NCBI RefSeq assembly: GCF_029953285.1
Contig: NZ_JASAOI010000029.1
Location: 207,400-271,399, forward strand
Source: Yinghuangia seranimata
GTDB lineage: Bacteria; Actinomycetota; Actinomycetes; Streptomycetales; Streptomycetaceae
Direction of reading: 5' to 3'
Length of the DNA stretch: 64,000 nucleotides
Position numbers and translations under genes: made by a program. Positions 42,739 through 50,703 of this stretch are shown here, piece after piece. Below the pieces are notes generated by a model. The model saw only the letters and a program-made list of their open reading frames with translations. It was not told the origin of the DNA and searched no databases. Every line of letters starts with the position of its first letter. Within the stretch, counting starts at the first letter, position 1.

Positions 42739-43098
42739 TCAGTCGTGCGGCGCGGCGCCCGTCACGCGGTGGTCCGCGTGGCTCAGCGCCTCCAGCACAA
42801 GACGGCGCAGGTGTCCGTCCGCGAGGCGGTAGTGGACGTGTCGGCCCTCGCGGCGGGTGTCGACCAGGCCGGCGAGGCGGAGCTTGGCGAGGTGCTGGCT
42901 GACCGCGGGGCGGGCCGCGCCGGTCTGCTCGGCGAGGGTGCCGACGTCCGCCTCGTCCTGCGCGAGCAACCAGAGGACGTGCAGCCGTGTGGGGTCCGAG
43001 AGCAGCGCGAACACCGATGCGGCGGCGGCCAGGCGCGCGGCGTCCGGCGTGCGCAGGTGCGTTCCTGTCGCAGGTGGGAGCTCTGTGCGGTCAGGCAT
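42739..43098 (-). CDS. ArsR/SmtB metal-sensing repressor with alpha-5 site
   Basis: The product has 119 residues. The winged helix has VGTLAEQTGAARPAVSQHLA at 52-71. Residues Asp94, His96, His107 and His110 have spacing 0, 2, 13, 16, exactly that of the alpha-5 metal site in CzrA and NmtR; His118 is a further candidate ligand. It probably senses Zn, Ni or Co and releases DNA on binding. It is divergent to the MFS gene, with a perfect 24-base inverted repeat between them, so it should repress itself and the pump. Confidence 0.9.
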   Translation of the reverse strand: MPDRTELPPATGTHLRTPDAARLAAAASVFALLSDPTRLHVLWLLAQDEADVGTLAEQTGAARPAVSQHLAKLRLAGLVDTRREGRHVHYRLADGHLRRLVLEALSHADHRVTGAAPHD

Positions 43099-43122
43099 GG
43101 GGCCAGCCTAGCCCACACGCTC

Positions 43123-43146
43123 ACATGTGCGCAGATGCGCACATGT
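43123..43146. promoter_or_regulatory. Predicted ArsR-type operator
   Basis: ACATGTGCGCA and TGCGCACATGT form a perfect 11-bp inverted repeat around a GA spacer, in the intergenic space between the divergent arsR-type and MFS genes. The size and symmetry match ArsR/SmtB dimer sites. Confidence 0.75.
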
Positions 43147-43190
43147 ATGTATCGTGGGAGGTGTCAGTCCCCCGGCCGCGAGGAGCCGCC

Positions 43191-44537
43191 ATGCTCGCCG
43201 TCCTCCGCAACCGCACCTACCGCCTGCTCTTCACCGCCCAGGTCATCGCCCTGGTCGGCACCGGGCTGGCGACCGTCGCGCTGGGGCTGCTGGCGTACGA
43301 CATCGCGGGCGCCGACGCCGGGTCCGTGCTCGGCACCGCGCTGGCGATCAAGATGGCCGCGTACGTCGCCATCGCCCCCGCCGTCGGCGCGCTCGCCGAC
43401 CGCGTCCCGAGGCGCGCGCTCATGGTCGGCGCGGACCTGATCCGGGCCGCGGTCGCGCTGTCGCTGCCGTTCGTCGACCAGGTCTGGCAGGTGTACGTGC
43501 TGGTCTTCCTTCTGCAGTCGGCCTCGGCGGCGTTCACCCCGACCTTCCAGGCGGTCATCCCCGACGTGCTGCCGGAGGAGCGCGACTACACCCGCGCGCT
43601 GTCCCTGTCGCGGCTCGCCTACGACATGGAGAGCCTGTTCAGCCCGGCACTCGCCGCCGCGCTGCTCGCGCTGATCAGCTACAACTGGCTCTTCCTCGGA
43701 ACGGTGGCCGGCTTCGCCGCATCAGCCCTGCTGGTCGTCTCCGCCGTTCTGCCGAAGCCCGCCGCGGCGCCGCGCGGCGAGGGCGTATACGCGAAGGCCA
43801 CGGCCGGCGCCCGGATCTTCTTCTCCACACCCCGGCTGCGCGCCCTGCTCCTCCTCAACCTCGCCGTCGCGGCCGCCGGCGCGATGGTCACCGTCAACAC
43901 CGTCGTCTACGTGCGCAGCGAACTCGGCCTGGCCGCAGGCAGCGTCGCCCTGGCACTCGGCGCCTACGGCGCGGGCTCGATGGCCGTGGCCCTGCTGCTG
44001 CCGCGCACGCTGGACCGGGTCTCCGACCGCACGGTGATGCTCCGCGGCGCGCTGCTGCTGCCCCTCGTGTTCGCCGCCCTCGCCGCGATCACCCTTACCC
44101 CATCTGCGAGTTGGCGCTGGCCCGCGCTTCTCGCGACATGGGCGGCCTTCGGCGCGGCGGCCTCGATGGTGCTCACCCCGACCGGCCGGGTGATCCGCCG
44201 CTCGGCCCCCCGACCAATGCTCACCCAGGCCTTCGCGGCGCAGTTCTCCCTCTCGCACATGGCCTGGCTCGTCACCTACCCCCTCGCCGGCTGGCTGGGC
44301 GCGACGGCCGGACTCCCCTACACCGTCGCAGTCTTGGGAACGACCGCCCTGGCCGCCTCGGTCACCGCCACCCACCTGTGGCCCCAGGACCCGCCACCCA
44401 TCCCCCACATCCACACCGACCTCGCCGCGGACCACCCCCACCTGGGCGACGCGGTCCCGGTCACCCACGGCTGGCGCCACACCCACGTCACCACCCTCGA
44501 CGACCTCCACCCGGAGCCCCAGCGCACGGCGGCCTGA
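43191..44537 (+). CDS. MFS transporter with His-rich C-terminal tail, likely metal efflux
   Basis: The product has 448 residues with about 12 membrane spans, resembling the enterobactin-exporter/MFS_3 group (LADRVPRRALMVGADLIRA near residue 65). The last 50 residues form a soluble tail with eight His (HIH, DHPH, THGWRHTH and LHP). Such tails bind divalent metals. Its gene shares an operator region with an alpha-5-type metal sensor, so metal efflux is likely, although drug efflux cannot be excluded. GAGGAG precedes ATG 43191. Confidence 0.88.
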   Translation: MLAVLRNRTYRLLFTAQVIALVGTGLATVALGLLAYDIAGADAGSVLGTALAIKMAAYVAIAPAVGALADRVPRRALMVGADLIRAAVALSLPFVDQVWQVYVLVFLLQSASAAFTPTFQAVIPDVLPEERDYTRALSLSRLAYDMESLFSPALAAALLALISYNWLFLGTVAGFAASALLVVSAVLPKPAAAPRGEGVYAKATAGARIFFSTPRLRALLLLNLAVAAAGAMVTVNTVVYVRSELGLAAGSVALALGAYGAGSMAVALLLPRTLDRVSDRTVMLRGALLLPLVFAALAAITLTPSASWRWPALLATWAAFGAAASMVLTPTGRVIRRSAPRPMLTQAFAAQFSLSHMAWLVTYPLAGWLGATAGLPYTVAVLGTTALAASVTATHLWPQDPPPIPHIHTDLAADHPHLGDAVPVTHGWRHTHVTTLDDLHPEPQRTAA

Positions 44538-44631
44538 CATCCGCAAGGACGCCCGCCGTCGGGTGCTGCCCGTACATGAGCCGCCGGCGGTCGCTCTGGT
44601 TGTCGCGTCGGGGCGGACGTAGCATGCGCGG

Positions 44632-45012
44632 GTGATTCTGGGGTTCTCGCACATTCAGTTGGTGGTGCGTGATGTAGAGGCGAGTGCCGCCTTCTACCGG
44701 GCTGTGTTGGGGCTGGATGATCTGGCGTCGGGGGTGCTCGAGTCGGGGCCTTATGCCGCTCTGCGGCATCCCACGGCGGGGTTTGTGATCGGAATGCAGA
44801 CGGCCGGGCCCGGGGACGCCGCAGCTACGCCCGGCATCGACCATCTCTCGTTCGCCGTGTCGGACCTGGCGGCGCTCGAGCGGTTGCGGGGCGGGTTCGT
44901 CGAGGCGGGGTTGGCGCCGGGTGAGGTTTTCGAGGAGTCGGTCAGCCACAATCTGCGGCTGACGGACCCGGACGGGCTCGTCGTCGAACTCACCGCCCCG
45001 AAGGGCCGCTAG
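44632..45012 (+). CDS. VOC (glyoxalase/dioxygenase) superfamily protein
   Basis: The product has 126 residues from GTG 44632. Paired beta-alpha-beta units are visible: HIQLVVRDVEASAAFYRAVLG near residue 7 and IDHLSFAVSDLAALERL near 69, ending LTDPDGLVVELTAP. His7 and the late Glu (VVEL) are at usual metal-ligand positions. It could be a glyoxalase, an antibiotic-binding protein or a dioxygenase; nothing in the context decides. Confidence 0.85.
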   Translation: MILGFSHIQLVVRDVEASAAFYRAVLGLDDLASGVLESGPYAALRHPTAGFVIGMQTAGPGDAAATPGIDHLSFAVSDLAALERLRGGFVEAGLAPGEVFEESVSHNLRLTDPDGLVVELTAPKGR

Positions 45013-45123
45013 AGAGTTCGCCGCGCTCGCGGCGCGGAGTGTCCGGCCGCGCGTCCCGGACGTGGGGGCCGGGCGGCGCTAGCGTCCGGTGGAGGTCCTG
45101 GAACCGCACTGTGGAGTGAGCCC

Positions 45124-45813
45124 GTGAACGTTCTCCTGTTCGGCACGTCCGGCATGGTCGGGCAGGGCGTCCTACGCGAATGCCTGCTCGACGACCGCGT
45201 CGCGAGCGTCGTCGCCGTCGGCCGGGCGCCTCTCGGGCTGTCCGACACCAAGCTGCGCGAGATCGTGCACACCGACTTCACGGACTTCTCAGCGGTCGCC
45301 GATGAGTTCGCGGACGTCGACGCGTGCTTCTTCTGCCTCGGGGTCACCTCCGCCGGCAAGGGCGAGGAGGAGTACCGGCACATCACGTACGACTTCACGC
45401 TCGCCGCCGCCCGGGCCCTGCCCGACGACCCGGGGCTCACGTTCGTGTACGTCTCCGGGGAGGGGACCGACAGCAGCGAGCGAGGACGCCAAATGTGGGC
45501 CCGGGTGAAGGGCCGGACCGAGAACGCGCTGCTCGCGATGCCGTTCCACGCGTACATGTTCCGGCCCGGCTTCATCCTCGCGAAGCACGGCGAGCAGTCC
45601 CGGACCCCCGCGTACCGGCGCCTGTACCCGGTGTTCTCGGTGCTCTACCCGCTCATCCGGCGCCTGGCGCCGAACAAGGTCACGACCACGGAGAACATCG
45701 GCCGCGCCATGCTCGTGGTCGCGGGGCGGGGCGGCGGCGGGGAGCACATCCTGCGCAGCCCGGACATCAACCGTGTGGCGGCGACCTGGACTCCTGGACA
45801 GAGCGGATCCTGA
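45124..45813 (+). CDS. NAD(P)-binding epimerase-like protein (HTATIP2-type)
   Basis: The product has 229 residues from GTG 45124. The N-terminal LLFGTSGMVGQGVLRECL is a GxxGxxG dinucleotide site; CFFCLGVTSAGKGEEEYRHI and FRPGFILAK fit the atypical SDR group related to HTATIP2/TIP30. It lacks a convincing Tyr-x3-Lys pair at the normal spacing, so catalytic activity is uncertain. It stands alone, with the DUF4429 gene converging 11 bases downstream. Confidence 0.8.
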   Translation: MNVLLFGTSGMVGQGVLRECLLDDRVASVVAVGRAPLGLSDTKLREIVHTDFTDFSAVADEFADVDACFFCLGVTSAGKGEEEYRHITYDFTLAAARALPDDPGLTFVYVSGEGTDSSERGRQMWARVKGRTENALLAMPFHAYMFRPGFILAKHGEQSRTPAYRRLYPVFSVLYPLIRRLAPNKVTTTENIGRAMLVVAGRGGGGEHILRSPDINRVAATWTPGQSGS

Positions 45814-45824
45814 CGGTCGGCGCG

Positions 45825-46700
45825 TCACAGTCTCCGCAGTAGGGCCGCCTTCGCTGCGGCGAACTCGGTGTCGTCGAGGATGCCGTCGCGGCGCAGGTCG
45901 CCGAGTTCGCGGAGGCGGCGGAGGATGACGTCCGGGTCTCCGGCTTCGGCCGGTGGGGTCGGTGCGGGGAGTTCCGCGACGGGGGCGGGTGCCGGTGCGG
46001 TGGGGTGCGGGAGGCGGCCCAGGACCGCGGCGCCGACGAGGGCGGAGGTGCCGCTTTCCTTTTTGGTGCCCCACAGCAGCAGGCAGTTCGGGTCGAGGTG
46101 CGGCGGCGCCTCGGCCTCGTCGGAGCGGCGCCGGAAGCGTAGGTGCCCGTAGTCCATGCCGACCGCCGGGTGCCATTCGACGTCCGCGATGTCGGCGAGC
46201 GGTATGCGCTGGGTGCCGTGCGCGCGCTTGCGTTCGTCGGCGAGCCAGCCCCATTCCAGGCGGACGGTGTCGCCGTCGAAGGCGACGCTGCCGTCCTTGC
46301 CGTTGCCGGCCTGGGGCACCGCGAGCGGCGGGAGCAGGTAGCGGTCGCACGGGCCGTCGGGGACGCTCTCGACGACGCGGGCGTCGCGCACCGCGTCCGC
46401 GAAGTACTCGGCCACACCGGTGCGGTCGGACTCGACGACGAGCGCGTACGGATCGGCCGCGTCGTCCAGCCGACCGCCGCACAGCTGCAGGAACGGGTCG
46501 GCGCCGGGCCGCAGTCGCAGGCGCAGCCGGCCCTGCTTGCGGCCCGGCTCGTACGCGATGCCGGCGACCGCGGCGAGCGGCACCTCGACCTCGCCGAGCA
46601 GCTGCCGAAGGCGGTGCACGCCTCGGTCGCGGCCGGGGACGATGCGTATCGTCCCGCCGTCGAAGGTCCAGGTGCCGTCCCGCGCGATTACCTCTGTCAC
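45825..46700 (-). CDS. DUF4429/SHOCT-domain protein
   Basis: The product has 291 residues from GTG 46700, which gives the typical start VTEVIARDGTWTFDGGTIRI. Two DUF4429 repeats follow (the second starting near GSVAFDGDTVRLEWGW), then a Pro/Ala linker and a C-terminal SHOCT helix (RRLRELGDLRRDGILDDTEF). The function of these actinobacterial proteins is unknown; SHOCT domains often mediate oligomerisation. Confidence 0.88.
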   Translation of the reverse strand: MTEVIARDGTWTFDGGTIRIVPGRDRGVHRLRQLLGEVEVPLAAVAGIAYEPGRKQGRLRLRLRPGADPFLQLCGGRLDDAADPYALVVESDRTGVAEYFADAVRDARVVESVPDGPCDRYLLPPLAVPQAGNGKDGSVAFDGDTVRLEWGWLADERKRAHGTQRIPLADIADVEWHPAVGMDYGHLRFRRRSDEAEAPPHLDPNCLLLWGTKKESGTSALVGAAVLGRLPHPTAPAPAPVAELPAPTPPAEAGDPDVILRRLRELGDLRRDGILDDTEFAAAKAALLRRL

Positions 46701-46710
46701 CCGCCCGATC

Positions 46711-46935
46711 CTAATGATCGACAAAGCGCCGGCGCGTCGCGCCGACGACCAGGTCGACGTCGGTGTCGGCGCCGGTGAGCACGCATCCGGGGTGCCGGGC
46801 GAGGTCGGCGGCCTTGCGGGCCTGCCGGGCGGTGTTGAAGCAGGGGGATCCGCCCAGCCAGAGCCCGAGCACGGGCACCACGTGCGGCCGCGCGGCGGGG
46901 GCGTCGGGCACCCTGTTGCATGTTGATATGCACAT
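46711..46935 (-). pseudogene. Remnant of a PNPOx-like flavin/F420 oxidoreductase
   Basis: The segment RPHVVPVLGLWLGGSPCF with QARKAADLARHPGCVLTG and VDLVVGA looks like the central part of pyridoxamine-phosphate-oxidase-like proteins. Both the normal N-terminal strand and the C-terminal half are missing, since the frame ends soon after VVGA. It starts at ATG 46935 without a good ribosome site. I read it as a decayed fragment. Confidence 0.5.
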
Positions 46936-46948
46936 GCTTATCGTAAGC
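46936..46948. promoter_or_regulatory. Short inverted repeat before the TIGR03086 gene
   Basis: GCTTA-TCG-TAAGC lies directly before ATG 46951 within an AT-richer patch (46921-46950), and overlaps the place where a ribosome site would be. It could be an operator or a structured start region. Confidence 0.35.
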
Positions 46949-46950
46949 GC

Positions 46951-47574
46951 ATGAGTACTTCTGGATCAGACTTCACCACCCTCAAGGACCGGCACGCCGA
47001 GGCCGTCCGCCTCAGCGTCTCCGTCGTCGAACTCGCCGCCTCCGCCGACCTCGTCCGCCCGACCCCGTGCGCGGGCTGGACGTTCGCCGACCTCCTCGCG
47101 CACATGACCGCCCAGCACCGCGGGTTCGCCGCGGCGGCGCGCGGCGACGGCGGGGATCTGACGCATTGGCACGTCACGCCGCTCGGCCGGGACTTCGCGG
47201 CCGAGTACGCCGAGGCGTCCGTCGACGTGATCGCCGCCTTCGCCGAAGTCAGGGACGAGGAACAGGAGTTCGCGCTCCCGGAGTTCACGCGCGCGCAGAA
47301 GTTCCCGGCCCCGCTCGCGATCGGGTTCCACTTCCTCGACTACGTGGTCCACGCCTGGGACGTCGCCCGCACCCTCGGCCGGCCGCTCAGCGTCTCCGAC
47401 GCGCTGGCCGACGCCGCGCTGCCCATCGCACTCGCGGTCCCGGACGACAACGCCCGCCTCGCCCCGGGCGCGGCGTTCGCCCCCGGGCTGTCCCCCGCCC
47501 CGGCCGGAACCGCGATGGACCGCCTGCTCCGCGCCCTCGGCCGCGACCCGGGGTGGACGGCGGGGCAGGCCTAA
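46951..47574 (+). CDS. TIGR03086 family metal-binding protein (mycothiol-dependent enzyme fold)
   Basis: The product has 207 residues. The family pattern is clear: VRPTPCAGWTFADLLAHMTAQH near residue 35, with His51 and a later FHFLDYVVHAWDVARTLG. These residues form the metal site of the MDMPI/DinB-like fold. Relatives use mycothiol or act as S-transferases, but the reaction is unknown here. The stop TAA shares three bases with the stop of the convergent RHS gene. No clear ribosome site lies before ATG 46951, so it may be translated from a leaderless message. Confidence 0.85.
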   Translation: MSTSGSDFTTLKDRHAEAVRLSVSVVELAASADLVRPTPCAGWTFADLLAHMTAQHRGFAAAARGDGGDLTHWHVTPLGRDFAAEYAEASVDVIAAFAEVRDEEQEFALPEFTRAQKFPAPLAIGFHFLDYVVHAWDVARTLGRPLSVSDALADAALPIALAVPDDNARLAPGAAFAPGLSPAPAGTAMDRLLRALGRDPGWTAGQA

Positions 47575-49961
47575 GGTAGGTCCGCGGCGCCCGGCCCCGG
47601 GGGCACGTAGCGGTCCAGAGAGGTGTGCGGGTGGGCCACCAAACGCCGCTCGCCATAAGGCTGTTCGGGCAGGTCGAGGCAGTCGTCGAACTCCCCCGGC
47701 CCGGTCACCGTCCCGTCAGGAGCAACGACCGCCACCGGGCCTCCCGACGGGTCGCGGACCACGACGCGGAAGCGCTCTCCGTCCGTTCCCGGCTCGGACT
47801 CGACGACCGCCACCGGCGTCTCGTCCGTGACCGACCACCGCCCGCCGTCATGTGCGTACGTCCGGCGCCACACCTCGCGCGGCCCCAGCGACGGATTGAG
47901 CGCCGCCGTGACCGCGTCCACAGGTGTGCCGTGCCGCACGGTCTGCGTCACGATCCGTCCGGCCGGGTCCCGTTCGTGGACGACGGTGACCTCGCCGAGT
48001 CGGCGTTCGGTTTCGCGGCCGTCGGCGCCGTAGGCGTACTCCACGGTGTGTGGCCCGCACCGCAGTTCCTCCGGGCGGCCGAACGCGTCGTACGTCCAGG
48101 TCAGCGCGGCACCGGACGGCGTCACCCGCGACACCACGCGGCCGAGCGCGTCGTGGTGCCGCACGTCGCGCGAGCCGTCGCGCACGACCGCGGCCACCCG
48201 GTCGAGCGCGTCGTACTCGTACGCCGTCTCCGTGCCGTCCTCGGCCCGCGCCGCGGCGAGTCTGCCCGCCGCGTCGTAGCGGAGCGACCGGGTGCCGCCG
48301 TCGGACGCGGCGACCGAGGTCAGCCGAAGGTCGGCGTCGTACCCGAACACCCGCCGCACGCCGTCGGGCGCGGTGTGCGCGGCCGGCCGCCCGAACGGGC
48401 CCGCCTCGAAAGCCGTTTCGCCCCCTGCCGCATCGCGGTGGCCGGTCAGCCGTCCCTCCGCGTCGTACGTCCACTCCTCACCCGCGTCCGCGAGCAGCAG
48501 CCCGTCCACGCTCCAACGAGCCGTGCGTGCCTCACCGTTCGCGTAGGTGATGCGCACGGTCCGCCCGAACGCGTCGCGCTCCACGCGGGTCGACGCGCCG
48601 TGCCCGTCGCGGTACGCGGTGACCAGCCCCGCCCGGTCGTACTCGGCGGTGCGGGTTCTCCCGTCCGGGGCCTGCCACGACACGAGCCGGCCGTGCGCGT
48701 CGTACCCGAACCGGGTCTGCCCGTCGGCCGGATCGGTCATCACGACGGGCATCCCGCGCTCGTCGCGCTCGTACTCCCACAATCCGCCGTCCGGTGCCAC
48801 GACGCGAAGAGGCTCTCCGGAGCCGTCAAGGTCCATGACGGCCTTGGACCCGTCGGCCCGGATGAGCTCCACCGCGGTGTCCCCGGCCTCGTAGCCGAAC
48901 CGCGTGGTGCGGCCCAGCGGGTCGGTGGTCCCCGTCAACCGGCCCCGGTCGTCCCACGAGCGGCGGGTCCCGGCGCCGAGCGGGGACGTCACGGCGACGA
49001 CGCTGCGGTGCTCGTCCACAGCGAACGCCCAGGCGCGGCCCTGCGCGTCGGAGACCGTCGTGACGCACGCCGCGTCGTCGTACGCGTAGCGGCGTTCCTC
49101 CGCCGCGTACTCCCCCGTCGCGTGCACGCAGCGGCGTTCGTCGTCGTAGTCGTAGGTCCGGACCGCCCCGACCCGGTCGGTCCACGAGAGGAGCAGGCCG
49201 CGGTCGTCGTACCGGAACCGGCGGGCGCTCCCGTCCGGCGCGGTCTCGGCCACGAGCCGCCCGCCGTCGTCGTAGGCGAAGCGGGAGAGTCCCAGGGCCT
49301 TGACGTCGTCGGGCATCAGCGTGTCGGGGTCGGCCCCGAGCAGGGTCAGCCCGACGACCCGGCCGCCGTCCGTGGCGACGGCGACCCGGTAGCCGCCGCT
49401 GTGCCAGATCTCGGCCGGGGCGCCGCCCGCGTCGTACACGACGTCGATCTGGTTGCCGTGCCGGTCGGCGACCGCGAGGAGCGGCAGCACCAGCCCGTCG
49501 GCGCCCGCTGTCGGCCGCACCCCGGCGGGCGCGCCGAAGTAGCGGATGACGCCGCGCCGCGGGTCGGCGACGGCGCACGCGCCGCCCGGTGCGCCGTCCC
49601 AGGCGAGCGCCCAGTGCGGCCCGTGTTCGGGGAACACGCGTGCGCCGGGCTCGGGCGCGGGATAGCGGACCACGCGCCCGTCCGCGGTGCACAGCGTCAC
49701 CTGCCGGGCGGCCAGTTCGAGGTGTTCGTCGAGCCAGGACGCCCAGCCGGGGCCGAACCAGCGCCCGTGCCGGTACGCCGATCCGTAGCGGCGCGTCAGC
49801 CGGAGCGGCAGGGCCCCGGCCAGGTCGAGGTCGCGCCAGGAGAGCGCGAGTTCGCCGGTGGCCGGGTCGACGTCCCCGCCGGGTGCGCGGCGGGGCCCGC
49901 GGACGAGCCCGTCGACCACCGCGTCCGCCGCGGTCGCCGGTCCGCGCAGGTGCTCGATCAC
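47571..49961 (-). CDS. RHS-repeat protein without a C-terminal toxin domain
   Basis: The product has 796 residues from GTG 49961. The start matches the DUF6531 region of RHS proteins (DPATGELALSWRDLDLAGALPLRLTRRY), followed by more than fifteen YD repeats such as YDDRGLLLSWTDR and YDAAGRLAAARAEDG that make the cocoon shell. The usual core end (PxxxxDPxG) and variable toxin are absent; the protein ends in a short Pro-rich tail. It may be a decayed effector or an adaptor. Its start overlaps the preceding gene (GTGA), and it is the last gene of the WXG100/toxin operon. Confidence 0.85.
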   Translation of the reverse strand: MIEHLRGPATAADAVVDGLVRGPRRAPGGDVDPATGELALSWRDLDLAGALPLRLTRRYGSAYRHGRWFGPGWASWLDEHLELAARQVTLCTADGRVVRYPAPEPGARVFPEHGPHWALAWDGAPGGACAVADPRRGVIRYFGAPAGVRPTAGADGLVLPLLAVADRHGNQIDVVYDAGGAPAEIWHSGGYRVAVATDGGRVVGLTLLGADPDTLMPDDVKALGLSRFAYDDGGRLVAETAPDGSARRFRYDDRGLLLSWTDRVGAVRTYDYDDERRCVHATGEYAAEERRYAYDDAACVTTVSDAQGRAWAFAVDEHRSVVAVTSPLGAGTRRSWDDRGRLTGTTDPLGRTTRFGYEAGDTAVELIRADGSKAVMDLDGSGEPLRVVAPDGGLWEYERDERGMPVVMTDPADGQTRFGYDAHGRLVSWQAPDGRTRTAEYDRAGLVTAYRDGHGASTRVERDAFGRTVRITYANGEARTARWSVDGLLLADAGEEWTYDAEGRLTGHRDAAGGETAFEAGPFGRPAAHTAPDGVRRVFGYDADLRLTSVAASDGGTRSLRYDAAGRLAAARAEDGTETAYEYDALDRVAAVVRDGSRDVRHHDALGRVVSRVTPSGAALTWTYDAFGRPEELRCGPHTVEYAYGADGRETERRLGEVTVVHERDPAGRIVTQTVRHGTPVDAVTAALNPSLGPREVWRRTYAHDGGRWSVTDETPVAVVESEPGTDGERFRVVVRDPSGGPVAVVAPDGTVTGPGEFDDCLDLPEQPYGERRLVAHPHTSLDRYVPPGPGAADLP

Positions 49962-50689
49962 GGGGCGAGCAGGTCCTTGACGGCCTCGACCGCCTCGGCC
50001 GGGATCGGGAGCGGAGCCTTGGTGCCGTAGTTCAGCACCTGGCGCTCGGTGTCGTAGCCGAAGACGGTGAGCTGCACGGCGTCGGCGTCCGGGTAGTACG
50101 CGGCCAGGTCCAGCGCGTCGACGAGTTCGGGGAACGACAGGTCCTCGGCGGCCGTGGTAAGCGGGCGCTCGAGTTCGATGTACGTGTCGAACACCTCGCC
50201 GTGGACGGGCTCCCCCGCGGCGAGGAGGCGCGCCTGGTCCAAGCGCAGCGGGTGCCACGGCCCGTCCTCCTCGACGACCAGGAAGCGGGTCCCGTTCGGC
50301 GAGCCGAAGATGCGGCAGGCGGTGCCGGAGAAGACCGGCTCGGGGTCGTAGCCGGGCACGTTGCGTTCGACGGCCACCGGCGCGTCGAAGCCGGCGAGCC
50401 GCACCTCGACGCTGTGCGGCCCGGCGGTAAGCAGAGTGACCAGTTCGTCGCGGAACGCCTCGGCGAAGGGCGCGGTGCGCAGGCAGGCGAAGTGCAAGGA
50501 CCCGTCCAGGATGCGCGCGGGCGTGCTCCAGGTGTCGAGGAAGCGCCAGTAGGGCGGGATCACCTCGGTCGCACCGGGCACCCAGAGGGTGTGGTGCCCG
50601 CAGATGACGCAGGGCTCGCCGTTCTCGTCCATCGGTCCCGGTTCTTCCGTTCGCTCGTGCTGTCGTTCTGGTGCTCGCGTCATCGTCAC
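49958..50689 (-). CDS. Unknown protein with CxxC pair, between toxin and RHS genes
   Basis: The product has 243 residues from GTG 50689 (ATG 50683 two codons on, or ATG 50632, are alternatives). Near the start is CVICGHHTLWVPG, a CxxC pair, and a further HFACLR Cys follows; the rest is beta-rich and acidic. No family is recognised. Its position 15 bases after the putative toxin gene and overlapping the RHS gene makes an immunity or adaptor role possible. Confidence 0.55.
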   Translation of the reverse strand: MTMTRAPERQHERTEEPGPMDENGEPCVICGHHTLWVPGATEVIPPYWRFLDTWSTPARILDGSLHFACLRTAPFAEAFRDELVTLLTAGPHSVEVRLAGFDAPVAVERNVPGYDPEPVFSGTACRIFGSPNGTRFLVVEEDGPWHPLRLDQARLLAAGEPVHGEVFDTYIELERPLTTAAEDLSFPELVDALDLAAYYPDADAVQLTVFGYDTERQVLNYGTKAPLPIPAEAVEAVKDLLAP

Positions 50690-50703
50690 GGACGCCCTCG
50701 CCG

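Noticed and set aside
47571..49961. Treating the RHS protein as an active polymorphic toxin
   Set aside because: No variable C-terminal toxin domain or PxxxxDPxG cut site is visible; the chain ends shortly after the last repeats.
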